From positions 310,001 to 374,000 of the forward strand of contig CAWBAV010000006.1 of NCBI GenBank assembly GCA_963786865.1: a stretch of 64,000 nucleotides of DNA. Direction: 5' to 3'. Under the pieces are notes generated by a model. It saw only the letters and a list, made by a program, of their open reading frames with translations. It was not told the origin of the DNA and ran no database searches. This document shows, piece after piece, positions 53,405-61,802 of this stretch (within the stretch, counting starts at the first letter, position 1; each line of letters begins with the position of its first letter). The translations under genes were made by a program, and so were the position numbers. This DNA comes from SG8-38 sp963786865. Its GTDB lineage: Bacteria; Myxococcota_A; Polyangia; Polyangiales; Houyiibacteriaceae.

Positions 53405-53985
53405 ATGCCACCGGCCCCAGCAAGATCCGAGCCCATCGAAATCCTGTTCTGCCCTTTCTGTCGCGATGGCTTCGAGGGACGCAGCGACTGCCCGGAGCAC
53501 GATCTCACGCTGGTTCCCATCGACGAGCTTCCGCGCAGCGGCGATCGTCGGCTCCAAGGCGTGATGTTCTTCGCGGACCCACGACTTGGTCGGGGTACCG
53601 TGCTGCTGGGCGTCTCTTTGGCGCTGTTGGGCTTTCTCGTGCCACTGGTGCGCTACGGGGAGGTCGTCGAGTCCGCGCTGGAGGTCGCGATGGAGGGCGC
53701 CGGCAATCTCTGGCTCGCACCCGTTGCGGCACTGGCCATCCTCGCGATTCTGTGGCGCCGGAGGACCAGGTCGGCGATGCGCGCTGGGCGCGCGGCTGTA
53801 TTTGGGCTCGCCCTGGGGGGATCCTGCCTTTGCTCTACACGGGCCGCCGAATCGGGATGCTAGCCGAGTCGTTCAGCACCGACCTCGAGTGGCGATGGGG
53901 CCTCTGGCTGATGATCGCCGGGTTCGCAGCGGCCGCCTTGGGGAGTTTTTGGCTGGGCGGCCCTAGGCCGCGCCCGGAAGCGTAG
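53405..53985 (+). CDS. zinc-ribbon membrane protein (single-base frameshift in a G run)
   Basis: Two ORFs join into one protein. The first gives a zinc ribbon (FCPFC ... CPEHD, about 15-33) and two membrane helices (GTVLLGVSLALLGFLVPLV and LWLAPVAALAILAILW). After LALGG the frame is lost in a run of six G (53815-53820), and the -1 frame continues ILPLLYTGRRIG and a last helix WGLWLMIAGFAAAALGSFWLGG. The span is 3n+2, as for one missing G. Function unknown. Either a consensus error or a slippage-prone tract. Confidence 0.6.
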
Positions 53986-54937
53986 GGCGGAAGATATACC
54001 CTTGCTGCTGCACGACGCAGACACGATTTTCGCCTGCGACCCGCGCACGAGCGACGGCGATGCTGGCCGCGTCCAGGAGCTCGCTGTGTGAGCGAATGGT
54101 TCCGCTCGGATAAAGGCCGACCCCGATCGAAACCGTGATCTCCAAGGTGGAGCCGTTCAGCTCCAATGGCCGAAACGCGATCTCCGAGACGATGCGATCG
54201 GCCAAGGTGAGCGCCCTCGCAGGACGGGTGTTGGGTAGCAAGAGACCAAATTCGGCGGTACGGAATCGCGCGGCGATGTCCGTTGCGCGGATCGTGCGCT
54301 CCAATCGATCCGAAACCTGATCGAGCATTTGCGCGGCAAGATCGGCCCCATGCTCGGTCACGAGCGCCCGAAAGTCGTCGACGGCCACGATGCAGCACGC
54401 CAGTGGATCCAGATGCCGCTGCGCCTCGTCGAACTCGCTCTCCAGGCGTTCATGGAAATAGCGGTGATCCGGCATCGCACGCAGTTGGTCGTGCAGTGAT
54501 GTGTAATGGAGCTCGGTTTTTACGAACTGCATGTCATCGTGCGTGCGCTTGACGCGGAGCATGTTTTCAATCCGCGCGAGGAGCTCTTCGTCGTCGAGCG
54601 GCTTGGCGATGTGATCGTCCGCCCCGGTTCGGAGGCCTTGGACCCGCGCGCTCAGATCTCCGGGGGCCGTGAGAAGGATCACGGGGACGAAGCGGTCCTT
54701 GGTGATCGTCTTGATGACTCTGCAAGCATCGATGCCGCTGAGGCCGGGCATGTTGACGTCGAGGAGCACGAGATCGACGGGCTGGGCGCGAACGGCGTCG
54801 ATTGCCTTTTGGCCGCTGCCGGCCAGAACGACGCCGAATCCTCTCGATTGGAGGATTCGAGAGACGTGCTCGCGCGTTGCCAGATCGTCATCGGCAACGA
54901 CCACGACCGCCTTCGAACTAGGCCGAGCAGTCCCCAC
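53963..54937 (-). CDS. response regulator with a degenerate GGDEF domain
   Basis: 324 residues from a GTG start. Receiver domain (about 10-125): VVVVADDDLATRE, phospho-acceptor in LVLLDVNMPGLSG, VILLTA, and Lys in HIAKPLDDEEL. Diguanylate-cyclase fold (about 150-310): HDQLRAMPDHRYFHERLE and ITVSIGVGLYPSGTI, but the GGDEF position reads FRTAEFG, so cyclase activity is not expected; a binding or regulatory role is likelier. No partner kinase is adjacent. TACTCT ends six bases before the start. Confidence 0.8.
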   Translation of the reverse strand: MGTARPSSKAVVVVADDDLATREHVSRILQSRGFGVVLAGSGQKAIDAVRAQPVDLVLLDVNMPGLSGIDACRVIKTITKDRFVPVILLTAPGDLSARVQGLRTGADDHIAKPLDDEELLARIENMLRVKRTHDDMQFVKTELHYTSLHDQLRAMPDHRYFHERLESEFDEAQRHLDPLACCIVAVDDFRALVTEHGADLAAQMLDQVSDRLERTIRATDIAARFRTAEFGLLLPNTRPARALTLADRIVSEIAFRPLELNGSTLEITVSIGVGLYPSGTIRSHSELLDAASIAVARARVAGENRVCVVQQQGYIFRPTLPGAA

Positions 54938-54943
54938 CCAGAC

Positions 54944-54949
54944 AGAGTA
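54944..54949 (-). promoter_or_regulatory. -10 element of a predicted leaderless promoter (response regulator)
   Basis: Minus-strand TACTCT ends six bases before GTG 54937. Confidence 0.45.
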
Positions 54950-55010
54950 CCCGAGACGGAAAGGTTTCGCGACCCTTCGTTGTCGAGTTTCCCTCGGCGC
55001 CCGAGGCGTC

Positions 55011-55016
55011 TATACT
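55011..55016 (+). promoter_or_regulatory. candidate -10 element for the rpoN operon
   Basis: TATACT lies 37 bases before ATG 55054, so this transcript would have a leader. No convincing -35 at 17 bases. Confidence 0.35.
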
Positions 55017-55053
55017 CGAGGTCGACGCACCCCTCTGGGGGCGCAGGGCCTGG

Positions 55054-56476
55054 ATGGAGCTCAAGCAGCAACTCAAATTATCGCAACAGCTCATCATGAC
55101 GCCGCAACTTCAGCAGGCGATCAAGCTGTTGCAGATGTCGCGCATGGAGCTGACCGAGCTCGTGCAGGAGGAGCTACTCGAGAACCCGGTTCTCGAAGAG
55201 GGGATCGAGGCGCGCGACTCGACCAGCGCGAGCGTCGACGAGGCGCCGTCGGCCGAGGTCAAAGCCCACGAGGCCAAGAAGGATGAAATCGACTGGGAGC
55301 GCTATCTCGAGAACCAGTCGAACGAGGCGCCGATGCCCTCGATTCGTCGCGGGACGGACGAGGAGATGCCCGGCATCGAAGCGACGGTATCGAGCTCCGA
55401 GAACCTCGATGACCACCTCGGCTGGCAGGTTCGCATGGGAGATTTCGTCGAGGACGAGCGCCGCTTTGCTGTCGCTCGTGATCGGGAACCTCGACGACAA
55501 TGGATATCTGAAGATCGAAGGGTTGGCGCCCCACGAGGTGGTGCCCCGGCTGGCGGCGGAAGCCGATTTGGATCCCGAGGACGCCGAAGAAGTCCTCGCG
55601 ATGATTCAGCAGTTCGATCCGATCGGTGTCGCGTCGAGGTCACTCGAGGAATGTCTGCTGATTCAAGCGAAGCACTTCGGCATGGACGAGCTAGTGCTTC
55701 GGATCATCACCGACCATCTCGGTGATCTCGAAAAGCGGCACTACCCGGCCATCGCGAAGGCCTGTCATTGCAGCCTCGAGGAGGTATACGACGTCGCGCA
55801 GATCATCGCCGAGCTCGAACCGCGTCCCGCTCGACGCTTCCAAACCGAGGAACCCCGCTACATCATTCCCGACGTCTACGTTCACCGCGTGGGGGACGAG
55901 TACTACGTCGTGGCGAACGACGACGGGATGCCCAAGCTCAAGATCAGCGGTTTCTATCGTGCGGCGATGGCGGACAACCCCAAGGCCAAGGAGTACATCC
56001 AAGACAAGCTTCGCAGTGCGCAGTGGTTGATTCGCAGCATCGACCAGCGCCGCAAGACCATCGTCAAGGTCACCGAGTGCATCGTCGAAAAGCAGCACGA
56101 CTTCTTCGACAAGGGCATCGAACACCTCAAGCCCATGATTCTGCGCGACGTGGCCGAAACGGTCGGGATGCACGAAAGCACGATTTCCCGCGTGACCAGT
56201 AACAAATACGTCCACACGCACCGTGGCACTTTCGAGTTGAAGTACTTCTTCAACAGCGCCATAAGGCGTGATCACCAGAACGACATAGCCTCGGAAAGCG
56301 TCAAACAAGCGATCAAAGGCATCATTGGGGGCGAGGACCCGAAAGCCCCGTTGTCGGATCAGCGAATCGTTGAAATACTTGCGCAAGACGATATCAAGAT
56401 TGCCCGCCGAACGGTCGCGAAGTATCGCGAGATGCTCGGGATACTCAGCTCATCAAAACGGAAGAAGTACTTTTAG
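55054..56476 (+). CDS. rpoN: RNA polymerase sigma-54 factor (single-base frameshift)
   Basis: Alternative sigma factor requiring enhancer-binding ATPases. Region I is ELKQQLKLSQQLIMTPQLQQAIKLLQMS; the core-binding region follows; the C-terminal HTH (VAETVGMHESTISRVTSNKYV) and the RpoN box ARRTVAKYREML are intact. Near codon 135 (about 55455-55465) the frame shifts by +1: reading DER then ALLSLVIGNLDDNGYLK after removing one C restores the family sequence. The span is 3n+1. Corrected length is about 473 residues, normal. It heads the PTS-Ntr operon; a consensus error is the simplest explanation. Confidence 0.9.
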
Positions 56477-56490
56477 TCTCTGGAGGTTCG

Positions 56491-56817
56491 ATGCGTATCA
56501 GCTACACATTTCGCAACATGGAGTCCTCGGACGCCATCAAGAGCCACGCTTCCGACAAGATTGGCAAGATTCAGAAGTACATGCGGGCGCCTCTGCATGC
56601 CGAGTTCACCTTCTCGATGGAGCGTCACCTGCACCGGGTCGATCTCAACCTGACCGGCGATGGGCACCAGTACTCTGGTCACGGTGAGTCCGAGGACATG
56701 TACACGACCATCGATCAGGTCGTCGACAAGATCGACCGGCAGGTGCGTGAGACCAAGGCATCGGAGACCGACCGTCGCAGGCATAGCGGCGACACCCTCC
56801 GGCGCCCCGAAGACTGA
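56491..56817 (+). CDS. hpf: ribosome hibernation promoting factor, short form
   Basis: 108 residues. MRISYTFRNMESSDAIKSHASDKIGKIQKY and the beta-alpha-beta body (HRVDLNLTGDGHQYSGHGESEDMYTTIDQVVDKIDRQVR) match the RaiA/HPF fold that blocks the ribosomal A and P sites in stationary phase. Short form without the dimerisation domain. Shine-Dalgarno TGGAGG. Position between rpoN and ptsN is the classical arrangement. Confidence 0.9.
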   Translation: MRISYTFRNMESSDAIKSHASDKIGKIQKYMRAPLHAEFTFSMERHLHRVDLNLTGDGHQYSGHGESEDMYTTIDQVVDKIDRQVRETKASETDRRRHSGDTLRRPED

Positions 56818-56861
56818 TCCGCATTGCGCGAGAGCAGCGGCTGGAGTATCGCCTGCCCGTC

Positions 56862-57305
56862 ATGCTCGCCGACCTTCTTCATCCCGAGCGCGTACGAACC
56901 GGGCTCATCGTTCCGGACAAAGAAGCCGCGCTGCGAGCCGTTGCCTCCTTGCTGACGATGCCGGAGGGGGAGATCAACGAAGAGATCGTTTACGACGTTC
57001 TGGTCGACCGCGAGCGTTTGGCGAGCACTGGAATCGGTAGCGCGGTGGCGATTCCGCATGGTCGCTACGATGGGGTCGACGAGTTGCGGGCCGCAGTGGC
57101 AATCTGTCCGAGCGGTGTCGACTTCGACGCCGTCGACCAGCTCCCGGTGAAGATTCTGGTGGGCATCATAGGGCCGAAGTCGATGCCGCAGAAGCACCTG
57201 GCCGCTTTGGCTGGCGTATCTCGTCTTCTTCGGATGGAGGCGAAGCGGGAGCAACTTCTGAGAGCCGTAGACCCCGCCGAGGCGTATCGCGCTTTGACGG
57301 CGTAG
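56862..57305 (+). CDS. ptsN: PTS IIA-type regulator (PtsN, EIIA-Ntr)
   Basis: 147 residues. LADLLHPERVRTGL, LVDRERLASTGIGSAVAIPHGR with the phosphorylatable His66, and the C-terminal LAALAGVSRLLR form the fructose/mannitol-type IIA fold. No transport domains. It accepts phosphate from HPr and regulates targets by its phosphorylation state. The stop overlaps hprK. Confidence 0.9.
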   Translation: MLADLLHPERVRTGLIVPDKEAALRAVASLLTMPEGEINEEIVYDVLVDRERLASTGIGSAVAIPHGRYDGVDELRAAVAICPSGVDFDAVDQLPVKILVGIIGPKSMPQKHLAALAGVSRLLRMEAKREQLLRAVDPAEAYRALTA

Positions 57306-58348
57306 TGATGGCAGACAGTCGCGGATCGCTGGCGTATGATGGGGCGGTGACTGAATCCTCCTCTTCGCGGCAGGGCGGCCTTGCCAGCATGCGGGTCGAT
57401 CGCGGAATCACCGTTGCGCGTCTCCTGAACGAGCCCCGACTCAAGCCCATACTGCGCTTGATTGCGGGTCAGCAGGGGCAAGAGCGCTCCATCGACCATC
57501 CGCGTGTGCAGAAGCCCGGGCTCGCACTCGTTGGGCATACGCACGGCGTGGTGCCGACTCGAGTTCAGATTCTGGGTGAGACCGAGATCACGTTCCTCGA
57601 AACCCTGTCGCCCGACGAGCAGCTCAGGCGCGTCACGCGGCTCTTCGATTTGGGCCTCTCGCTGGTCGTCGTCACCCGAGGGGTGGAACCTCCCAAAGCG
57701 CTCATCCAGGCTGCGCAGGAGACCGGGACGCCTCTGGCGGTGGCAGCCCCCCGGTCCAGCCGTGCGATTCAGTCGATCCATCTGGTGCTCGATGGAATCC
57801 TCGCGCCATCCCAAACCCGGCATGGGGTACTGATGGACGTGCATGGGATCGGGACCTTGCTCCTTGGGCCGAGCGGCATCGGGAAGAGCGAGTGTGCGCT
57901 GTTTCTAGTCGAGCGGGGCCATCGGTTCGTGGCGGATGACCAGGTGATCCTCTCGCTGCTGCCCTCCGAGCAGGTACTCGGGCGCGCGCCGCCCCTCCTC
58001 AGAAATCATCTCGAAGTGCGTGGCATCGGAATCATCAACGTCCGCGATCTCTTCGGGGCGAACGCCGTGCGATCCGAGAAGACCGTCCAACTGGTGGTGG
58101 AGCTCTGCCCTTGGAGTGACGAGGAGCCCTTCGACCGGCTCGGCATCGATGAGGCCACGATCGACATCTGTGGAATTCCGATTCCCATGTTGCGAATCCC
58201 CGTCCGCACGGGGCGCAACATGGCGGTCATTTTGGAGGTTGCCGCGCGCAATCAGATCCTCAAGGCATCGGGTCATCATGGAGCGCAGAAATTCATCAGC
58301 ACCTTGATGGGCGACACGGAGGACCCCGACTCGGAACCCGCGCGATGA
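57305..58348 (+). CDS. hprK: HPr kinase/phosphorylase
   Basis: 347 residues, slightly long because of a 30-residue N-terminal extension. GLALVGHTH in the N domain; LLLGPSGIGKSECALFLVERGHRFVADD is the P-loop with the phosphorylase His region; EVRGIGIINVRDLFG and PVRTGRNMAVILEVAARN are the HprK signatures. It phosphorylates HPr on a serine. The GTG at 57305 overlaps the ptsN stop; ATG 57308 is equivalent. Confidence 0.9.
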   Translation: MMADSRGSLAYDGAVTESSSSRQGGLASMRVDRGITVARLLNEPRLKPILRLIAGQQGQERSIDHPRVQKPGLALVGHTHGVVPTRVQILGETEITFLETLSPDEQLRRVTRLFDLGLSLVVVTRGVEPPKALIQAAQETGTPLAVAAPRSSRAIQSIHLVLDGILAPSQTRHGVLMDVHGIGTLLLGPSGIGKSECALFLVERGHRFVADDQVILSLLPSEQVLGRAPPLLRNHLEVRGIGIINVRDLFGANAVRSEKTVQLVVELCPWSDEEPFDRLGIDEATIDICGIPIPMLRIPVRTGRNMAVILEVAARNQILKASGHHGAQKFISTLMGDTEDPDSEPAR

Positions 58349-59214
58349 GCGAAGCAACCCAGGTCGTGGTGGTAACGGGTCTGTCGGGCGCAGGCAGAAG
58401 CACGGCGCTTCGCGTTCTCGAGGACGCCGGGTTCTTCTGCGTCGACAACTTGCCGCCAGCGTTGGCGCCGGAGCTCCTCGGAATGGCGGGGCAGGAAGGC
58501 AAGCTCGGGCGCGTCGGTCTCGGCATCGACGTTCGCACCGGCGGCTTCCTGAGTCGCGCGGAAGAAACGCTTTCCGAGCTGGAGCGCGCGGGCCACCTGG
58601 TGCAAGTGATCTTCCTCGATTGTGCCGACGACGTGCTCGTTCGACGGTTCAGCGAGACCCGGAGACCGCATGCGCTCGCTCGAACGGGAGATCTGCACGA
58701 AGCCATAGTCCGCGAGCGTGAACGCCTAGCTGGGCTGCGCGCGCGCGCCGACATCGTCATCGACACGACCGATTTCAGCGTGCACGACTTACGGCATCAC
58801 CTGATCGAGTACATCGGACGTGATGCGGGGCGCCCTTCGATGGTGGTGCGATTGGTTTCCTTTGGATTCAAGTATGGCGTGCCAGTGCACGCCGACCTCG
58901 TCTTCGACCTTCGGTTCTTGCCCAACCCGCATTTCGTCGATGCCTTGCGCCCCAAGACGGGGATGGACCCCGAGGTCTCGGCTTACGTGCTCGAAGCAGA
59001 CGAAACGCAGGAGCTTCTCCGACGCTTGCGGTCACTGCTCGACTTTGCGCTTCCGCACTACGCCCGCGAAGGTAAGGCATACCTCACGGTGGCGCTCGGA
59101 TGCACGGGGGGCAGGCATCGTTCGGTAGCGCTGGCAGAGGAGCTCGCCCGTCAGCTCGGCGAGGGGTACGAGGTGGTGGTCTCGCACCGCGACGTGGGGC
59201 GAGTCGCGTCGTGA
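58345..59214 (+). CDS. rapZ: RapZ/YvcJ family nucleotide-binding protein
   Basis: 289 residues. The N-terminal P-loop is VVVTGLSGAGRST (Arg where many have Lys), then LEDAGFFCVDNLPPAL. The C-terminal domain has VRLVSFGFKYGVP, DLRFLPNPHF and VALGCTGGRHRSVALAEEL. In E. coli the protein presents the GlmZ sRNA to RNase E; in other phyla the role is less defined. It overlaps hprK (ATGA) and ptsH (GTGA). Confidence 0.9.
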   Translation: MSEATQVVVVTGLSGAGRSTALRVLEDAGFFCVDNLPPALAPELLGMAGQEGKLGRVGLGIDVRTGGFLSRAEETLSELERAGHLVQVIFLDCADDVLVRRFSETRRPHALARTGDLHEAIVRERERLAGLRARADIVIDTTDFSVHDLRHHLIEYIGRDAGRPSMVVRLVSFGFKYGVPVHADLVFDLRFLPNPHFVDALRPKTGMDPEVSAYVLEADETQELLRRLRSLLDFALPHYAREGKAYLTVALGCTGGRHRSVALAEELARQLGEGYEVVVSHRDVGRVAS

Positions 59215-59489
59215 GCGAAGCACTCAGCGCCACCGTCAAGCTGGTCAATCGCCTGGGTCTTCATGCGCGAGCGGCCGCGAAGTTGGTCGACCTCGCAAAT
59301 CGCTACGAATCGCACATCGAGGTGAGCAAAGGGGATCAGGTCGCAGACGCCAAGAGCATCATGGGTGTCCTGCTCCTCTGTGGCGAGCAAGGGGCGAAGA
59401 TCCGCATTCGAGCCTGGGGAGCGGATGCCGCTGCTGCGCTCGATTCGCTTTGCGCGTTGGTCGCTGCGGGCTTCGGGGAAACCCCATGA
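59211..59489 (+). CDS. ptsH: phosphocarrier protein HPr
   Basis: 92 residues. LVNRLGLHARAAAKLVD places the EI-phosphorylated His at residue 18, and ADAKSIMGVLLLCGEQG places the regulatory Ser at residue 49, matching the presence of hprK. GTG start overlaps rapZ; the stop overlaps ptsI. Confidence 0.95.
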   Translation: MSEALSATVKLVNRLGLHARAAAKLVDLANRYESHIEVSKGDQVADAKSIMGVLLLCGEQGAKIRIRAWGADAAAALDSLCALVAAGFGETP

Positions 59490-61186
59490 CTCGGCCCGCG
59501 AAGCTCAAGGGAGTCGCTGCCTCGATCGGCATTGCCGTCGGACCGGCGCGCGTCATCGGTCGTGAGCGTCGCAGTCACCCGCGCAGACGCGTTGCAGAGA
59601 GTGAAGTGCCCTCCGAGTGCCAACGTTTTCGACAGGCCGTTTCGAATTCTCGCTCCGAGATCGAGATGGCGAAGCGGGATCTCACGCAGAAGCACGGCTC
59701 GACGTTCGCACCGATTCTCGACGTCTACCTCTTGATGCATGAGGATGCGCTGCTGATCGAATCGATCTCCAACGCGATACGCGATGAGCGGATCAATGCC
59801 GAATGGGCCGTGTCGCGAGTGGCGGACCGCCTCAAGAAGCCGCTGCTCGAACACAGCTCACCGTACTTTCGAGAGCGTGCGCGCGACGTCGAGCACGTTT
59901 GCGAGCACCTGCTTCGTCATCTTTCCGGAGAGGGCCGCCATGATGCACCGGTCGATGGTCCGACCGTGTTGATTGCACACGATCTCTCACCTGCGGATGC
60001 CGTGCATCTCCTCGCACCGCCCACCATTGGCCTAGTGACGGAGATGGGTGCGGGTAGCAGCCACACCGCGATTCTTGCGCGCACGTTTGGCGTGCCGGCC
60101 GTGGTTGGCGTCGGTTCTTTGCCCATGGAGATCAGCGACGACGAGATGGTGGTGGTCGATGGGTTCTCCGGCGAAGTGACCGTGGGCGCTTCCGCCGAGG
60201 AACGTCGGGCCGCCGAAGGTCGCCGCGATCGCTTCTTGGCGTTCCTCCAGGCCGAGCGCGCGACGTCTGCCGTCACGCGGGATGGGGCTCCCATCTCGGT
60301 CACTGCGAACATGGAGCTTTCGAGCGAAGTCGAGGCAGCTCTCGAAAACGGTGCCGAGGGGATCGGCCTCTACCGAACCGAGTTCATGTGTCTCGACCGC
60401 GCTGAGCCCCCGTCCGAGGAGGAGCAGCTCGAGGTGTATCGGAGCGTGGTCACGGCCATGGCTCCGCATCGAGTCGTCTTTCGAGCCTTCGATTGGAGGG
60501 GAGACAAGCGTCTTCGTGAGCGAGACCTGAAGCGGCACGAGCGGCGCTGGCTGAAGACGCAGATCAGAGCGGTTCTTCGCGCGAGCGGGCAGGGTGCGGT
60601 TGCGTTCATGTTTCCGATGGTCGCCACCGTCTCCGAGTTTCTTCGGTCCCGCGCCCTGGTCGAGGAGTGCAGGTCCGAGCTCGGCGAGGAGATCTCCGGA
60701 TTCCCGCCGATTTCGGTCGGCATGATGGTCGAGGTTCCAGCCGCCGCTCTGCTTGCGGATCGATTTGCCGAGCACGCTGATTTCTTCGCGGCCGGAACCA
60801 ACGATCTCGCGCACTATACCCTGGCCTTCGACCGCCGAGACGGTAGCTCTCGGGCCAATCCGTTCGACCCAGCCGTCCTCCAGCTCCTCGCACACACGGT
60901 CAAAGCTGCGAACGAAGCGGAGCTCCCTTGCTCGATGTGCGGTGACATGGCTGCCGACCCCGTCGCCCTCGGCCTGGCGCTGGGCCTCGGTTACCGGCAG
61001 ATCTCCGTTCCTGTCCGCGTGCTTCCCTTGGCGCGGGCAATCATCCGCAATCTCGACCTCGGGGTCGCGACGGACGTTGCGTTCGAGGCGCTCGGCTGTG
61101 CATCCGCCGATGCGGTTCGTGAGCTCGTCGTCGATCGCCTCGGTGCCGAGCTCGGTGCACTCTGGCGAGATCAGGGAATCGCTTAG
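59486..61186 (+). CDS. ptsI: PTS enzyme I (PEP-protein phosphotransferase)
   Basis: 566 residues, normal for EI without an N-terminal GAF domain. The active His is residue 193 in GAGSSHTAILART; GIGLYRTEFM, MFPMVATVSEF, GMMVEVPAAA, FAAGTNDLAHYTLAFDR and the catalytic Cys of PCSMCGDMAADP follow. It starts the cascade EI-HPr-EIIA-Ntr. No PTS permease and no EIIA-Man (PtsM/PtsX) gene is in the cluster, so the system looks purely regulatory here. Confidence 0.95.
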   Translation: MTRPAKLKGVAASIGIAVGPARVIGRERRSHPRRRVAESEVPSECQRFRQAVSNSRSEIEMAKRDLTQKHGSTFAPILDVYLLMHEDALLIESISNAIRDERINAEWAVSRVADRLKKPLLEHSSPYFRERARDVEHVCEHLLRHLSGEGRHDAPVDGPTVLIAHDLSPADAVHLLAPPTIGLVTEMGAGSSHTAILARTFGVPAVVGVGSLPMEISDDEMVVVDGFSGEVTVGASAEERRAAEGRRDRFLAFLQAERATSAVTRDGAPISVTANMELSSEVEAALENGAEGIGLYRTEFMCLDRAEPPSEEEQLEVYRSVVTAMAPHRVVFRAFDWRGDKRLRERDLKRHERRWLKTQIRAVLRASGQGAVAFMFPMVATVSEFLRSRALVEECRSELGEEISGFPPISVGMMVEVPAAALLADRFAEHADFFAAGTNDLAHYTLAFDRRDGSSRANPFDPAVLQLLAHTVKAANEAELPCSMCGDMAADPVALGLALGLGYRQISVPVRVLPLARAIIRNLDLGVATDVAFEALGCASADAVRELVVDRLGAELGALWRDQGIA

Positions 61187-61764
61187 TTCGCGTGTTCCAT
61201 GACCGGCGCGACGAACCGGTCCAGGTCGCCTTCGCTCAGCAGGCCCGTCTTGCGATCGACTTCACGGCCGTCGGCATCATAGAGGATGTAGGTCGGCACC
61301 GATTCGATCTTTCCGAGGGAGCTCTCCCCATGTTCGACGTGCCCGTACGGATCGGCGCCGACCGCGAAGGGCGGGTCGAGTGCATAGGCCCAGGCGTCGA
61401 CCAATTGCTCTGCGCGCGGCTGAGCCGCGACGCCGACGACCACGAGCCCGGGGTGCTGTGGCACGAATGGCCGAAGCGACTTCAGCGATGCCTGGCTCAC
61501 GGCGTCGAAAGTCGCGAAGACGAAAACGAGGACCGGGGTTCCGCGAAGGTCCATGAGCTCGAGCCATCGGCCGTCCGTGAGGCGAATTCCGAGGTCGAGA
61601 CGCGGGCCGCGCTCGGCTTGCGACGTGGTTCGTCCCGGGCTGGACGGTTCGTGCGCACAGCCTGGCGAGATCGCGGAGGCGGAGGCGAGCACGCAGCTGA
61701 GAACGAGCGCTCGTCGAATCGAGGCTGGTTCGCGGCCGTGTCCATGGAGACTCCGTCTGGTCAT
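61183..61764 (-). CDS. thioredoxin-fold lipoprotein lacking the CxxC motif
   Basis: 193 residues. Signal peptide with a Cys near residue 36 (ISPGCAHE). Thioredoxin-like fold: LMDLRGTPVLVFVFATFDAVSQASLKSLRPF ... VVVGVAAQPRAEQLVDAW ... FAVGADPYG ... SVPTYILYDADGREVDRKTG. Where TlpA/ResA proteins have CxxC, this one has FDAVSQ, so it is not a disulfide reductase; a SCO-like or structural role is conceivable. It overlaps ptsI stop to stop by four bases. Confidence 0.7.
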   Translation of the reverse strand: MTRRSLHGHGREPASIRRALVLSCVLASASAISPGCAHEPSSPGRTTSQAERGPRLDLGIRLTDGRWLELMDLRGTPVLVFVFATFDAVSQASLKSLRPFVPQHPGLVVVGVAAQPRAEQLVDAWAYALDPPFAVGADPYGHVEHGESSLGKIESVPTYILYDADGREVDRKTGLLSEGDLDRFVAPVMEHAN

Positions 61765-61802
61765 TGCAGTAGGCTCGGCAATATAGCAAGGACCCCAGCG
61801 AA

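Noticed and set aside
58345..58420. RapZ P-loop Arg in place of Lys as a defect
   Set aside because: The GAGR form occurs in other bacterial RapZ/YvcJ families, so it is not evidence of inactivation.
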